Origin: Balanoglossus misakiensis
Taxonomy: Eukaryota; Hemichordata
DNA length: 64,000 bases
Assembly: GCA_040954595.2 (NCBI GenBank)
Contig: CM082577.2
Coordinates: forward strand, 6,200,001 to 6,264,000
Direction: 5' to 3'
In this document: positions 12,966 to 27,900 of the stretch, one piece after another
How the letters are laid out: each line of letters opens with the position of its first letter
Numbering within the stretch: position 1 is the stretch's first letter
Program-made: the position numbers and the translations under genes
Notes under the pieces: model-generated
Seen by the model: the letters and a program-made list of their open reading frames with translations, nothing else
Database searches by the model: none
What the model was told of the DNA's origin: nothing

Positions 12966-15900
12966 CTGAAAAAAGCAATAAACAGAAAAAAATTAGAAGC
13001 TTTATCAGTGGCAAAAGCAAGCAAACCCTTTTGTTCACCATCAGGTCATATAACTGTACAGCCTGTATTGTCAACAATCACAATGTAATTAACAGCGGTT
13101 TCACAGGAAATGAACGGCACTCAGGACACTAGCTTTTTCAAAAGTATTTTTACCTTTGGCTGAAACTGCGGATTCCATACTTGGTAAACTGTAGCTGTGG
13201 GAGTTGACCGCCAACACGCGGAATCGGTATCTGTGGTTTGCTCGTAGATTCCGGAAACTGACGGAATATGATGTGGATGTGGGCGGAATGCTGCTGGCCA
13301 CTTCTTCCCATGCACCAGGACCTAGTGGAGGAGACACAGGGGGAGGGAGGACAGAGTAAGGCATCAGGTTTTGGTAGAATGCGCCACAAAAATCTTGTAT
13401 TTTGCTGAAGGCAACTTTAGATTATTCTCTCTTAAAATAGTGCACTTAAAATTGAGGGGTCAATGTGCAAAATTTCAATGAGAGCACACAATCGTGTCCA
13501 ATTGTCTCAAATTCGAAATTCAAAATGGCCGCCGATCTCTGTGTATATGCATGTCAATGATAAAAACTAAAATCAGCGATTTTCATGAAAACACATCGCC
13601 TTGCATGGCAACACCATACCACATTCACACACACTTATGAATCACATGGTATTAAAGTTGAAAGACATACCATCATAGCCACTCTCTTGTATGGGAAAGC
13701 CTTCAATAACATAATTAGTGAGTGGTGAGCTGCCAGTGTTGTTAGGTGGAGCCCAGGATACGATTGCAGCACTCTTGGTCGTTCTCATACCCAAAAATCT
13801 GGGTGCGTTTGGAGCTCCTGTTATAATGTAAAAAAAAAAAAAATACAGTCAAACTTGTGTTAGTGGCCACCCTTATAATATATGAGACTTGTCTATGGTG
13901 GCCCGTTCACTTTATGGAAGTTCCTGCGCACTTAACATGGAACACAACCCACATGGTGCATTTATACCTACCACTTATGGTAGTGTTTTTTCTACGCCCG
14001 GATCACCTACACTCACCTGGCTGTGGTCCTGTGGTGACATTGCCCTCCCTGGATGGTCCAAAGCCTTTCTCGGTTTTAGCGCGCACACTGAAGTCGTAAG
14101 TTTTCAACTCGGCCAGCTCTGTGGCCCACAGGTAATGTTTGTCTGGGTTTTCACTGTCCACTGTGATGATCTTGCTTGTGCCTGAAAGTGAAATCCAAAC
14201 ATTTAAATGCAATTAAATCAAATTTAAAGGAATTCAACTAAATTTCCATACTAATGTAAGACATTACCGTACTCCAAATAGGTGAACCAGTGAAATGATT
14301 CTCACTTCACAAAATCACAATTCTAGGTCTTTGAATTTTCAAAAATTACAGTTACATTCATTTTCACTCACAGCTGACAAGACTACACACTGTATGAAGC
14401 AACACCATGGTGATGATAGAAAGATAATGGTTCAACAACATCAACCTGACAAATGTTGGATATAAATTCGATGGTGTTGCCACCTCTACAGGAAAGACAT
14501 TGACAAGACAAAGACACATACCTTCTATCGGCTCTGCTGGTTGGTATATAATCTGATAGCCTACTATGACCCCATTGGGTCTGCTAGGAGGTGTCCAGGT
14601 CACGTTGACAGCATTCATGGTTATCTTGGCGAAGATCAACACTCCCGGTGCTTCAGGACCTGTCACACAGGGTACATAATAACAATCAGAACATCAATCA
14701 ACCTTGCTGAATGATAAATTGCATCAATATTTCCTATGTGCATGAGACCTTAAAAAATCAACCCAATTTTTGGAAGATAAGGAAGGGACAGAGTTACAAA
14801 TTCATTCTTACGCGTCTGCTCTGTCCGCGCTCTGACAGGGGGCTCGCTCCTCGGCCCGTCTCCCGCTGCGTTGAAGCACAGCACCTGCAGTTCGTAGGTG
14901 GTGTAACTCTCTAACCGGTCCACGATCAACTCAGTGGCAGACGACGAAGTCACCGATCGCATCTTCTCCTCCTGGGTGTTGGCCAACCAGTAGAACACCT
15001 TGCATCCTTGCAGTCCTCCGTTCTGCGACTCTAGGGGTGGCTGCCTCCAAGTCATTTTGATTTGCGTCGGCCCGATAACAACGGCTTTCACGGATCTTGG
15101 TGGTGCAGTGGGAACTGTAGTGTACAAAGTCAGAAAATAAAGTTTTAATATCTTAGAAACAAATATAAAATTTAAATATCTTAGAAACAAACATAAAATT
15201 TAAATATCTTAGAAGCCATTTTTTTTTACAAAAACCTGAAACAGCAATCTAAAAGAACACATTTATATGTGAGGAAACTATAAAAAGCACTGACCAGCCT
15301 CTCCAACGTATATGGTGTACGGAGTGCTGGCGGGTCCATCGCCTATCCTGTTGTTGACCCGTATGACAATTTCGTACCACGCAAACATGGTCAAGTCTGT
15401 CAATTCGTACTCTCGCTCAAACTCGTTGGTGACCACATGCTCCATGTACGTAGTCTCTGTCAGCTGTCTGTACTGGATTTTGTATCCGCGGAAGATTCCG
15501 TTGAAGTTTTGAGCCGGGGGTGGCTGCAAGCAGGGACACAAAAAGACCACATTCAGTTTCATTACTGAAACATGGTACATGGTTGGGTGTTTTTTACAGA
15601 CATCAGTCTTTCCCCGATTGTACAGGTTTCAGAGCATAAAACAACACAAATAACTTTATCCTAAGTGATGCAAAAATAACCCAAGTATCTACACAGTCAT
15701 TTCGTCCCTATAAGCGGCAGAAACTACAAATAATGATCATCAAGGTGCCACTCCGTGATTTTACAACACTGTCGAAACTGAACGTTTCAAAATGGCTTCT
15801 TTAGCATTACCTCCCACATTACGTCAACAGAGGTTGCAGTGTAAGGAATGACATCTGTGATGGTCGGGGCTGCATCAGGTACTGTGAATGTAAAGAAAGA

Positions 15901-18900
15901 GACATGAATTTAACCAAAATAACATTTGTATCTCTGCTGCAAAGATTCACAGTCTATTAACTGGCAAAGGTATCAGATTGCAATTGTCGAGGACAAGATG
16001 TCAAGAATGCAGGGGATCTGACGAGCCCCTTTTTTGGAAGAATACTTACAATCTTGCAGTGTTGTCACCATGTCTGATGGGATACTGTTGCCGCTGGCTC
16101 CAACATCGTTATGGGCTGTCATGCGGAATTGGTACGTTGTGTATGGTGACAAGCTGAGGAGTAATCAACACATCAATCAATCAATCAATCAATCAATCAC
16201 ATGTCCAAAAGTTACCAGGTTATCTCCAGAACATCTCACCAACACCCAGACACTTGCCACCCATAAGTTAGGGGATATAGTTGGTGTAAGCGCCTGGTGT
16301 GAAAACGTTTAGGGGATGCCTATCCTGGATCTGTTCAAAAACCTATCTACATGTACGCACAATTCAAAACTAAATACTTTTCTGTCACATTCAAATTGTC
16401 TATGGGCGTCACTGAACTGATAGTAAAAGCACAGAGGACTCACTTGTCTATGAGGTAGGTGGTCTTGGCAGCATCAATATCGGTGGTGTGCGTGCGCCAT
16501 GAAGTGCCGACCTTTTTGTACTCGATGGTGAAGTAGCGTATGGGCGCATCGGTATTTGGGACTGGCGTCCACAGCAAGGTCACGTCCCTGCTGTGCACCT
16601 CCCCCTGGGGCACCAGCAGATTCACGGGCGGCTCAGGTGGGTCTGCAACAAAATAATGTGACATTAAAAAAAGGGGGCGTACAGTAACCCTTAATTTACA
16701 TATGCCCATATACGGTTAAAGGGGCATATTATGTAAATCTTCAAATGGCTGTATGGTATGCACATATTTTCACGAGGCCGCATAATAGTCTTGCAGGTTT
16801 TATAGATCACGTCTAGATTATGATAATAATTCCTTTCACGTACCTCTCACGACCACCGTGAGGACTAATGCCCGGGAGGGCTCGCCCCATCCAAGTCCAG
16901 TTCTGGCCGTGATGGTAAACATGTAGTAAGTCTGGGGTTCTAGGCCCTCCACATATTTGATGAGGGTGGTCGGAGGGAGGTCTTCAGTTTTGAGAATGTT
17001 GGTGGAAGTGTTCTTGCGATAGGTGACTCTGTAGCCCTCTATCTGGCCATTGGGTTCTGGCGGTTCCTGCCACACCAGTGTCAGATCTGTGTAGGTGACC
17101 TGGGGAAACCTAACGCCAGTAACAGGGCCTGGAACTGTGGGGGAGGGGAGGGGAAAATGAAAATTGTACATAGATGAAATGAAGTCAATATCAGATATTT
17201 AAATTAAAACAGAATCATTCAAGAAGTGAACTGTCACCATTCTTTCAATGTCATCAAACCATGTGATTATCTCTCCATAAACTTTACATTTACACATCAG
17301 TTTCTGTGAGTCTCGGAAGACTTAACCCGTTCCCATCAGCATCAATTTCACAAGGTCATGTACATGAGGAGAGAAACAACACACAGACTGTTTACAGAAT
17401 GAGACAAAATACAATGATAAAATCAAATTGACGAATTGGTACAGAAATTGAAAAAGAAATGACACATTTTATCGATGGCTGATATTGGATGCAGAGATAT
17501 ACGTACCATCTTCCAGCGTTCGTTCTCGGATCGGAGGTTCACTCAGCTGTCCGTCACCTACCCTGGTGTAGGCCATGACCTGGATGTCATACTGGACGTA
17601 TTTCCTGAGATCGGTGACGTCGGCGCTGCGACTGGCATTGTCTGCAGTGTCATAGTACTCGCACTCATCGGATGTAGCGTCACTCTCGCAGTACAGCACC
17701 TGGTGAAAGCAGATGTATTCGTCAGATAACAAAACACTGTACGTGAGCTGGCTTCTTTATTTATTCATTTCCAGAGCTTTTGTTAAGGGCATTTGAGCAC
17801 AAAAATGTTACGAAAGACATGAAAAACCATGGTTTCAAATTTCCAACGGACCAACATAGGCTACATACCACCATGTCCATGTTTGTCAAACTATTTCAAA
17901 TCCTAAATCGGACAAACTAACCTTGTAACCGAGAATGAGTCCATTCTGATCTCGCTCTGGTACTTCGTCCCAAGTGACACGTATTGTCGTGGAGTCCTCT
18001 GCTTTTGCCGTTACATTAGCCGGGCCAGCCGAAGGTACTAGCAGAAAAATCAAAATGACAAATTGTCAACAAACTGCAAATGATGTCTTTTCTTGAATCA
18101 GGGGTAAGTACATCACTGCTTTATATGTATCTTCGTTTTCAATACTCATAAATAGTACACAGACAAAATGAGGTCTTGTAAACATATGTTGTGAACTCAG
18201 ATTATTGTATACCTGAGTCCCTGGTTCTTTCCACTGTCACTTCACTGTAGGGTCCCCTTCCTTTCTCGTTGTACGCCTGTACTTTCACCTCGTACGCATT
18301 CCATTCCTCCAGGTCTTCTATGATGTAAGTGCGGCCAATGTAGTCGTCGATGTCTGCATACATGAAACTGCCAGCTGTTGACCGTCTGTAGACGGAGGAC
18401 ACTTGCCTCCACGCCACTCTGTAGCCGATGGGCACCCCATTCCACTGGTCCATGGTCAGAGGCTGCAAGGAAGTCATGACATTTCTAACTGATACTGAAC
18501 CAGTAATTCCTCTCCTTACATGAGACCGAATCCCCCATAAATGCCAAAATGTTGATTTTGATATCTGGTAAAAGCCGTAAATAACATGTTCATCCAAACT
18601 TTTGTTCTTCATATCACAACTCTAATTTGAAACGAAGAGAGTTACAATACTTACAATCCATCTGACAGTCAGGGATGTTTCACTGGCAGCTCTCACTGAC
18701 ACTGATTCTGGTGCTGTGGCAGGAACTGAGAAAAATACACACAAAATTAGAAGTTAAATTTTCAACTTTCCAGTTACAGAATCCATTACTAGGAATTAAA
18801 ATTATATAAAGTGAAATTCATTGTGTTATGGAATCGAATATTCAGAGTGACAGTTACAAAATCTGCTACCATTATTAATTAACCCGTCTGCCTTATAAAG

Positions 18901-21900
18901 TCATGTGGTGTACTTTCTTTAAGTCAGTATGGAGCTCCACTGAAGCAATGCACCTCCTTTAGTCAATATGGTTTTAAACACCTCTCTACACAAATGTTAC
19001 ACACCTCTCGACGCAAATATGACGAATATGGTGAACAGCTTGAAACACAAACATCATCTACTAGGGGCAATGTTTTCCATTTGTCACAAAACTGAAATCC
19101 CAGACCTTGTTAACAAAACTAGCTTTAGCACAAGCAAGTTACCACTCACTATCTTGTTGCGTTTCCACCTCTCGCGACGGCTCGCTGGGACCGCTGGAGC
19201 CGACAACATTGATGGCCGTCAGCCGAAATATGTATCTCGTAAACGGTTTGAGCGACGTTATCTCAAAGTTATACGCATCGGGGTCGTGGTGTTCGTAGAT
19301 GGTGACCCATTCCTCGGCCCCGTTGATCCGAGCTTCGACCTTCCACGTGTTGATGCTGGTTTTGCCGTCGTAGCCCGGCGAATACTGCAGGATGACACTG
19401 TAGGCCTGGATGTTGGACACGGCCAGGTTGATGGGTTTGGTGGGGAGCTCTGTCAACAGAAGACAAATGAATGGGGTGACTTGAAGCATACAGCCTTACC
19501 ATTTGATGATTTTAGACACTTGCATAAACTTTAAGAACTCAATATCGATCATTATATTTTCCCCCGAATTCAACAGCAGGAACCCTTATGTATTTTGAGC
19601 GTTTCCTTCTAATTCCATCTCAAACATGAAAATCACCCCACTGTTCAAACACTGGACCCACCACTGCCATGCAGATGAACATCCTTGCATTATTTCTTAC
19701 CTGGTGGTACCCCAGACGCAATGGTTGACTTGACTGGTGGGCCAGGTCCCATCTGCGTTTCAGCCATGACGGTGATCTCGTACATGGTCAGAGCCGTCAG
19801 ACCTGTAACAGTGTGATAGACAGTGTCTGCGGGTACGTCCTCGCTTCTGTACGTTTCCGAGCTATTGTATTCCTGTACACCCACTATGTAGCCTGAAATA
19901 TATATAAAAAAAAAATACTAAGAATTTTATAAACTGGTGTCAAGATCGCTGACATCTCTTTCTTAAAACCTTTCATCATCCCTTCGTCACAATTTAACAT
20001 TGTATCTTCATAGGAACAACGCTACTACACAGAAAGCAAAACTTCAAAGTCAACTTTCTATTTGAGGAGGAAAATGATGGTTGATCAAATAATCCACTAG
20101 TCAGCCACATATAAATGGACACTGAAAGCTTCATTCAAACTTGAAACTGAGCAAAATGGTAACAATGTAAATGGATTGGATATTTTACCTGTGAGGATTC
20201 CATTGACTAACTCGGGGGTGGACCAGCTGACTTTCAGTGACGTGTCATAGATCTCGGTGAAGGTTAAATCCCCAACAGGTCCAGGAACTGAGGAGAAATA
20301 TTAAACATGTCTGTTACATTGGGTGATTTTCAATCCTTGGTTCTTGCATTTGTTCTTGACATTGAATGATTATGTGGTGCAAAGCCTGAGTTTTCCATTC
20401 AGATATTTATCAAGTTAAACCATTTGCATACTCTACGTGTATGGGTTACAATACAAGGCTATTATTCCGACAAGCAGTACTGGTTGTAAAACTTGCCCTG
20501 GCCACTTTCTATACCCAACCAACAACAGACAAACTCTTACCATCCTGATATGTTCTGACTCTCTGAGGCTGACTGTCCGGGCCTTCCCCAGCCACAGTGT
20601 AACACAAGACTGACGTGAAGTATTCCGTGTACTTCTTCAAACCTGTGATGTAGCCTATCTGCATGGGCTCCATCGGATTCGGCGGGACAATGACAATGAC
20701 TTTGAAGTCTGGGTTGCTGTCTTCCCAAGCCCTCATCTGAAATTAATTCACACAATGAAAGACGCTGGATTTGTCGATCTGGCCTATAGAACCATGCATT
20801 ATTTCTTCGCCAAGAAATTTGGGGGAATGGGCTAAATGGACTAGCTATGTCACCTATGCAAATTTAGCCATCGGTACCACGGAAAGTTGAGAACTAGCCA
20901 ATCACAGATTTTTACAGGGTGGCATTGAGACAAAAATGTGCCACCAAAAAGTCATTCGAAGACTTAGACACACCCTTTTAACCATATATGGGCATATGTA
21001 AATTTAAGGTGATTATGTCCACCAATATGGTGGACAATAGAATAATGTGACAATTAAACAATGTGTGATGATTCAGGCAGCCTTACCTTGTAGCCCTGGT
21101 TGACACCATAGATGTTCTGAGCATTTGGGGCTCGCCATGTAAACCTGACAGTTGTGGAGTTGACAGCGTCGCTAGTAACAGACCTGGGTGCTTCGGTTGG
21201 CACTGAGATGAAGAAACCACACAGAAGAGTTGAAACACACATAAGTTGCATGATTTTGTGAACATATGTCTACTGATCCAAACACACGGGGTCAAATCTT
21301 GCTGTTTTAACGCCAGAAAATAGATGTACTCAAAACTATCCACAGATCGAGAATAACCATTGCCTAAGAGGGGGAGAAGTCACCACTCCCAAGTTCAACA
21401 ATAAACACAACTGCAGGTGTGTACAACTATGTCCAAGAAACAACATTTTTGTGTGTGTTCAATTTACAATGAGATTTTGTTCACTGGCACCAGCCTGCCC
21501 TCCGGAATGTGATCCACTGTACATACTTAAACCTACACCACATAAAAGATATAGACCAGACAGAAGCATATTTGGTCAGTAGAAATGTAGAGATTGCAGC
21601 AACATTTCCACCAACAAAATACAAATAACACTTTCATCAGACTCACCTCCCTCCAATGTCCGCACTTCAATTTCTGAACTGTACATGCCAGTGCCTTTGG
21701 AGTTGTAGGCGGCTATGTGGATGGCGTAATTGGTCCATGTTATCAACTCCCTCAGTTCGTACGAGAGCTGCTGCGGATTATCGATGTCCCTGGTCTGCCA
21801 CGGCGCAAGGGAGTAGCCTGCCAGTTTGTACTCGATTCTGTACCCCAGCAGCGCTCCGTTCCATTTCTCTTCTGGTGGAGCCTTTTTATGAGTGAAGATA

Positions 21901-24900
21901 GAGCAATGACATGGATACAATTTTCAAACCCATATGTTCATATAATATTTGGAATTTTCAAGTGATGTTCACAAAAGTACCTGATATGGCAAGACCTATA
22001 GAGTGTATATACCGTACACACTGTCAGATAATCTTACCTGCCATTGCATCATGATTGATGACTGAGATCTGGGTGACACAGCTACTCCTATGGGCGGTGC
22101 GCCGGGAGCTGCAATGCAAACACAAGCAATGGTCAAATATGCTATACATGTAACATGGCATAAGTCTTAGACATTACTTCTTTCGCATATTAAACACTGC
22201 ACATTATTTTCCTGTCACTGGTATGTCATCAAGAGTGATAATGCTAATAATTGAATTGATAGCTTGGTCTACACAAATCCTGATTTCCGACACTATGCGA
22301 AGTATATGCCAAATCTGATGTCGTCCTACCACAATATAAACACAAAATACTCCCCAGTCAAGGGGACTGAGTGAAACACAGGCATGATATACCAACGGAT
22401 TTACATGGAATGCACTGTTGTGTGTGTACTCACGTTCTTCAGGCAGTGTCACATTGTTGCTGGGCTGACTGTATGGACCCTGTCCGACATCATTGACAGC
22501 GCACACTTTGAACGCATAGCTCCAGGAGGGAGTCAGGTTTGGTATGGACACTGATGAAGAATCCGGTGCTACATTGGAAAACATTATCTGCCAGGGTTTA
22601 TCTATAAAAGGACATTGCAGCAAAACAGATCATTAAAATCTACATCGGCAAACCACACATATAAGGCTGTGTAAGTGTTACCATGGTTAATGACACAAAA
22701 GTGGCAAAATGTATATTAGCCAACATTATCAAAATGATATGAAATTTCAAAAGCAAACCAGCCAATATGTTAAATTACTGTTTGAACATGATGTGACAAT
22801 CTCAGATGGTCCCTTAAATGACACGTAATTGACTCACTGTTTTCTTTCATTTGTATGATGAATCTTACAAGTGGTCTATTCCCATCATAAGATGGCACCC
22901 AGACGACATCGATGGTTCTCTCTTGAGTGGAACTCAATCTTCCTTGCAGAAACTGTGGTGCGAATGGTAACTCTGAAATCAAAGTACACAAAAAGTTGTC
23001 ACAAAAAGACAAAGATACAGTCATATCCAGGTTATCATTGTAATATTATGCACAATTCCATATGCAGTATTTGAACTTTTTTTCCCTTCAATCTGAAGGA
23101 TGTGTGGAAATATTGCAAGTTTCTGTTCCTTGATAGAACTGCAAATGAATATTGTAAAGCACATTACAAATGAAAATAAAGCATCCAAGGATTATGATAA
23201 TGTCCAATTAGTGAGCGATACTCTACTCCTCCAGAAGGAAGTTAATATACATCAAGGTTCCCTGTCCGGGCAGCCCGATGCTCCCCTGATGAAAGTAAAC
23301 CTTGGCAGAACAGGGATTTGCCATCTCATTTCCAATATGCCAACCAAATCTTGAAAGTAAACTCACCGCTAACTTCCAGCCTCGCAGTGCGTTGATCGTT
23401 GCCACCGGGCGAGGTCACCTTGCAGGTGTAGTTCCCGATGTCATCGCTCCTGGCCTCGCGGATTTCCAGTCCTCCGTCCGGCAGAATGGAGATTCTGGAG
23501 GTCTGCTCCAGGTTGATTTCCACATTGTTCTTCAGCCACACAATGCGAATGGCGATGTCTGCATCGTGCACCACATCGCACAAGAAATTGGCGGTGTAGC
23601 CCTTCACGACGTTCGTGTCCTGTGGGTGGGCACCCCTGATTCTTGTACGTACTGTAAATAAACAAACAAAACAACACTAATTAGAATCCAGCAAATGAAA
23701 ATGTGTCGTAATCGCTTTCAAAAAAATAACACAGACTGAAACTTACAACACCCCAAATTGTGCATTGAAGAAGATCAGATGTCATGAAATCAGAAATTTC
23801 CTGTTGGACAATTTTGTTAGCACTGAGCACTACAGAAGGTTATAGCACAATTCCTAAGTCTTTGATAGTTCTTTATGTGCTGAATGTAGAAAAATCAGCA
23901 TGGTGACCTTTTTTTCCAATATCCACAGGGACTGGGTTGAACATGTCAGAATTTCTCTATACTGAATTCACACATTCACTTACTTTGGACTGTGAGCATA
24001 GCACTGGCGTTGACTGAGCCGATGGGATTGGTAGCCACACAGGTGTACACTCCAGTGTCTTCCTTCATTGACTGAGTAATTAACAGGTCACCATTGCCCG
24101 ACAGACTGAATCGCAGTGAGGACACTGACTTACTGGCAACAATTGTGTCACCTGAATCAAACACAAAAATACAAACACAAGTGTATCAGTAGCTCTTTCA
24201 CCCCTGTTTCCAACTGTAGAGATCCAACTTTACTACAGAAAACAATGGATTTGGACCAAACCATAGTAGTGGGAGGGTTAAAAGTAGCTACAAGTACTTT
24301 ATCAGCAATCAGCAAGTTTGTAGCAAACTGTACAATAAAAATAATATTGTTTGCTCCAGGAAAGGGTATCGGAGATTGCATTATTATGGCAACTATCATG
24401 TGACACAGTGAGAGTAGTACATACCTCTCTTCCATGTGATATCTGGCTGTGGTGCTCCTTCTACGCGGCACGTCATGGTCGCTGGGTAGCCATCGGTGAC
24501 AGTGGTAGCGTTTGGGGGCTGTACGATTGTCGGCGGAATGCCTGTGGTAAGAGATTCCAGAATAATGCAGATGTATAAAAATACATACATACAGACACAC
24601 GCAACCAATCCAATAAGGTCCCACTGGTATATAAACATAACTTTAACCTCTGAACCACTTTCACTTACTTTGCACTTTAAACCATGTGTCAGCCACAAGC
24701 AAGTCGACATCGTTTTCTGCAAAACACTGAAACATGCCTCCATCTTCAAGTTGTATGTCGCGTATCTGTAGACTTCCAGTGGGTTGTTCCTGCATTAATG
24801 AAACCACAGCAAAGCAAGATTTGAAGATGCAATTTCATGTGATATTGTGAAATTAAACACTAATTATCATGCTCGCTCACTAAGCATGGCTTCATAATGA

Positions 24901-27900
24901 GTTCGATATGAACACACTTACTCATCATACAGCAAATGTATAATTTTGATGGTTCATGGAATATTGAAACTTCAATCAAATAGATTTTAACATCATATTA
25001 AATAATAATGACATCATAGACCAGAAAGTTCACAGAGCTGGGATGCGATTCTGTCAATCATCACTATTCGATTCTCATACACAAGTGGTAGATAGTAAAA
25101 AGCAGTTATACAACAAACTGTGCACTCAGACATTCAGAGTACTGTCATGCAAGAGAAGCCACTATGCTTGTCAAACATAATGCACATCTATCACAGAGTA
25201 TAGTCACTCACCCTGTATCTGATGTTTGAAAGAGAGCTGACTCTGACAGCGTCTTTATACCAAGTGTATGTGGGTTGAAGAACTCCAGTGGCCTGGCAGG
25301 GAATATCCACGACAAAGCCAACTTCGCCTGTAGTATCCGGTGGAGGTGTAACAACCCACGTTGGGGTAGCTAGATGTTGGGAAGGAGTAGGAATTTGTAG
25401 AAGAAAAAGTTAGAAGCAAATTTTAAAATACAGCTAGGCATGGAGAATGTATCTCGCAGGAACAAAGGGGTTGCAAAAATAATCTAAAAGAACAATTTTT
25501 CTTTAGCTAATGTCAGCATACTACTTGCACTAGTACATGAGCCATTTTTATTGTATGGTTATAACACACAGAGAAACCCATGGAGAATCAGGTACAACAG
25601 CTTGACGTGACTACGTGGAATCTATCAACTGCCACCAATGTCAACATCTAAACATTCTTTTGTTTTTATATACTGGGCTTCAACCTCGTCATCTGCACTG
25701 TGATTTTGCTGCACTTTCTCCACACACATCGTGACAACTTACTGTGCATTGTTATGTTGGCTGTGATCTTCAGGGGGTTGAAGGAATACGGAGGCAGCTG
25801 TACTTCACACTCGTAGACGCCCTCATCACGTTCATTGGGATAATTCAAGACATACTTCGGTCCATTGTTGCTAGTGATGACTTGACCGTCCTTTCGCCAA
25901 ATATGGATCAGATTATCTATAGGTCTGATAGGAAACACAGAATGGCCCATATAAATCGCTGGATTTCTTCCCATTGAAACCCTTCATACATACCCAATGT
26001 AGAAGACGACAAAAAAATGAATAATTCTAGTCACACGCTATATATATTCCTACAATCAATTCACAACATCTTTGAGGAAGTTGTCATTTTCTTCAATCTG
26101 TTCAAAAAAAAATCTCAAAGAGTTGAGTTCTTTGGAGGGCCAAAATATCAACTTACTTGGCATTAGCTATGCACTCTAATGTGGCTATTGCATCACCCCG
26201 CTTGATTATTGTGTGCACAGGTGGTATGATTATGCTTGGTCCAATTATGCTTGGTGAAGAACCTGTAATGCGGAGGGGAAATTATAGAGTACTCCTGGTG
26301 AGACTCAGCGGGAAAGCAACAGGGTTGAATTTTATTTCAAAACAGAATTGCACAAACTACAATTCTAGAGAGGATAAGATTCTGGTCTTTAATCCTTTGC
26401 ACCCTGACCTCCCGATCAGAAGTTTTCTTTCGAGTCGGGTTCAAGGGCTTGATGATGGCACCAACTGTGGGAAATGATAAGAAATCCAGCACAGTTTAAC
26501 CGTTCACCCCCACCCCCATTTTCCTTTTATAGAACCCAGCAATAACACTGAGAACAATGCAGTTGGATCAAACCATTGCGGTGAAAAGGGTCAAAACACG
26601 CTCTACAAACACACTTCTTGCTCATCAGTAACTGTATCATACAGGCAGGTCAACCAGATCAGACAGTCAACTCACCAATGTCTGTGACTCTCAGAGTGAT
26701 TATAGGGCTTTCCTTGGTGATGCCGTACTCCGTATTGAAGGCGCTGCAGGAATACTGTCCGCCGTCGATTCCGGCCGCTGCCAGGATGACAAGCCTATCA
26801 TCCAGGGTCTGGATCTTCCGCCTGTCCAGACTGCTAATGGGAACGCCATCTTTTTTCCACATCATCAAAGGTTTGGGCAAGCTCTCTGCAATACACAAAT
26901 ACATAAAATTAAAAAAACATCATTTGTTATTGTTTTATTATTTCAATTCACATAAACATCTTTTGTTATTGTTTTATTATTTCAATTCACATAATCAGTT
27001 GTACATTGTACTTGTTGAAACACAATTGCAGCTGTTTGAGTTCTACTCATACGTGACTGCAGCATACAATGGCATTACATGTAACTCTTTGCACCATATT
27101 CCCTATCACAATATGGCAACGTTGGCCATGATTTTTCAATACATTACAACTGACAACAGGTGACCATGAGATGACCTTACATGGGAACTTTTGAGTTCCT
27201 GCACATCACTGTGTACAGAAGTAGCTTTGTCATTTTTTATGCATGAATTGCAACAATGGCCATTTTGCCTCATCAAAAAAAACGGTCACTTTTTTTAAAA
27301 TACCTGCGCATTCAAGCATGTCCTGCAATGGGATGCACCACTGGTATCAAGCATGATATTAAATTAGACGCTGTCATACATGAATTTCAAATACAATCAT
27401 GTCATGCATATTATTATCAAGGCAGCGGTCACATGAGCCACACTGTGGCAATGGCCACTGGTCAAAACTCCAGTCAAATGGAAAGTGTAACATTACAGGA
27501 AGTTTCACACTCCGTCAATGGGTGTAATCAATCTCCGGAACAGGAAATTTAATTTGTACATCAGGGATGATGAAAACTCACCGATGTCAGGACAGGAGAG
27601 AATCACCGCGTTGCCTTCTTGAACCGACACTTGCCTCGCGCTGCCTTGAAAGTCTTCGATAACTGAAACAAGATGATAAAAAAAAAAACACTAAATAAGT
27701 ATTTTGCAGTGTGGTGGCAGTTACATTGAATGCATTGGAGCATGTACAGTCTGGTTTGTGGCGTCTTGTACACAGCCAATTTGATCTGACAGAACAGATA
27801 CCCTGGGGCGGATTGTAAAGAGAACCCATACAATGTATGAGACTCCAATATGTGTGGGACAGTTTAACCTCATTTTCCTCTTGCAGATTCAATCAAGCAA

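Noticed and set aside
18968-19534. 188-residue open frame on the plus strand
   Set aside because: Antisense to Sidekick exon 20 (FN5) and its flanking introns; no splice or start support.
25916-25918. Nearer acceptor for Sidekick exon 6
   Set aside because: Using AG at 25917-25918 makes AAA TAA and stops the protein; the AG at 25925-25926 keeps the frame and gives the expected Ig3 sequence.
26618-27163. 181-residue open frame on the plus strand
   Set aside because: Covers the antisense of Sidekick exon 4 and an intron with a 39-bp tandem repeat; low-complexity content.
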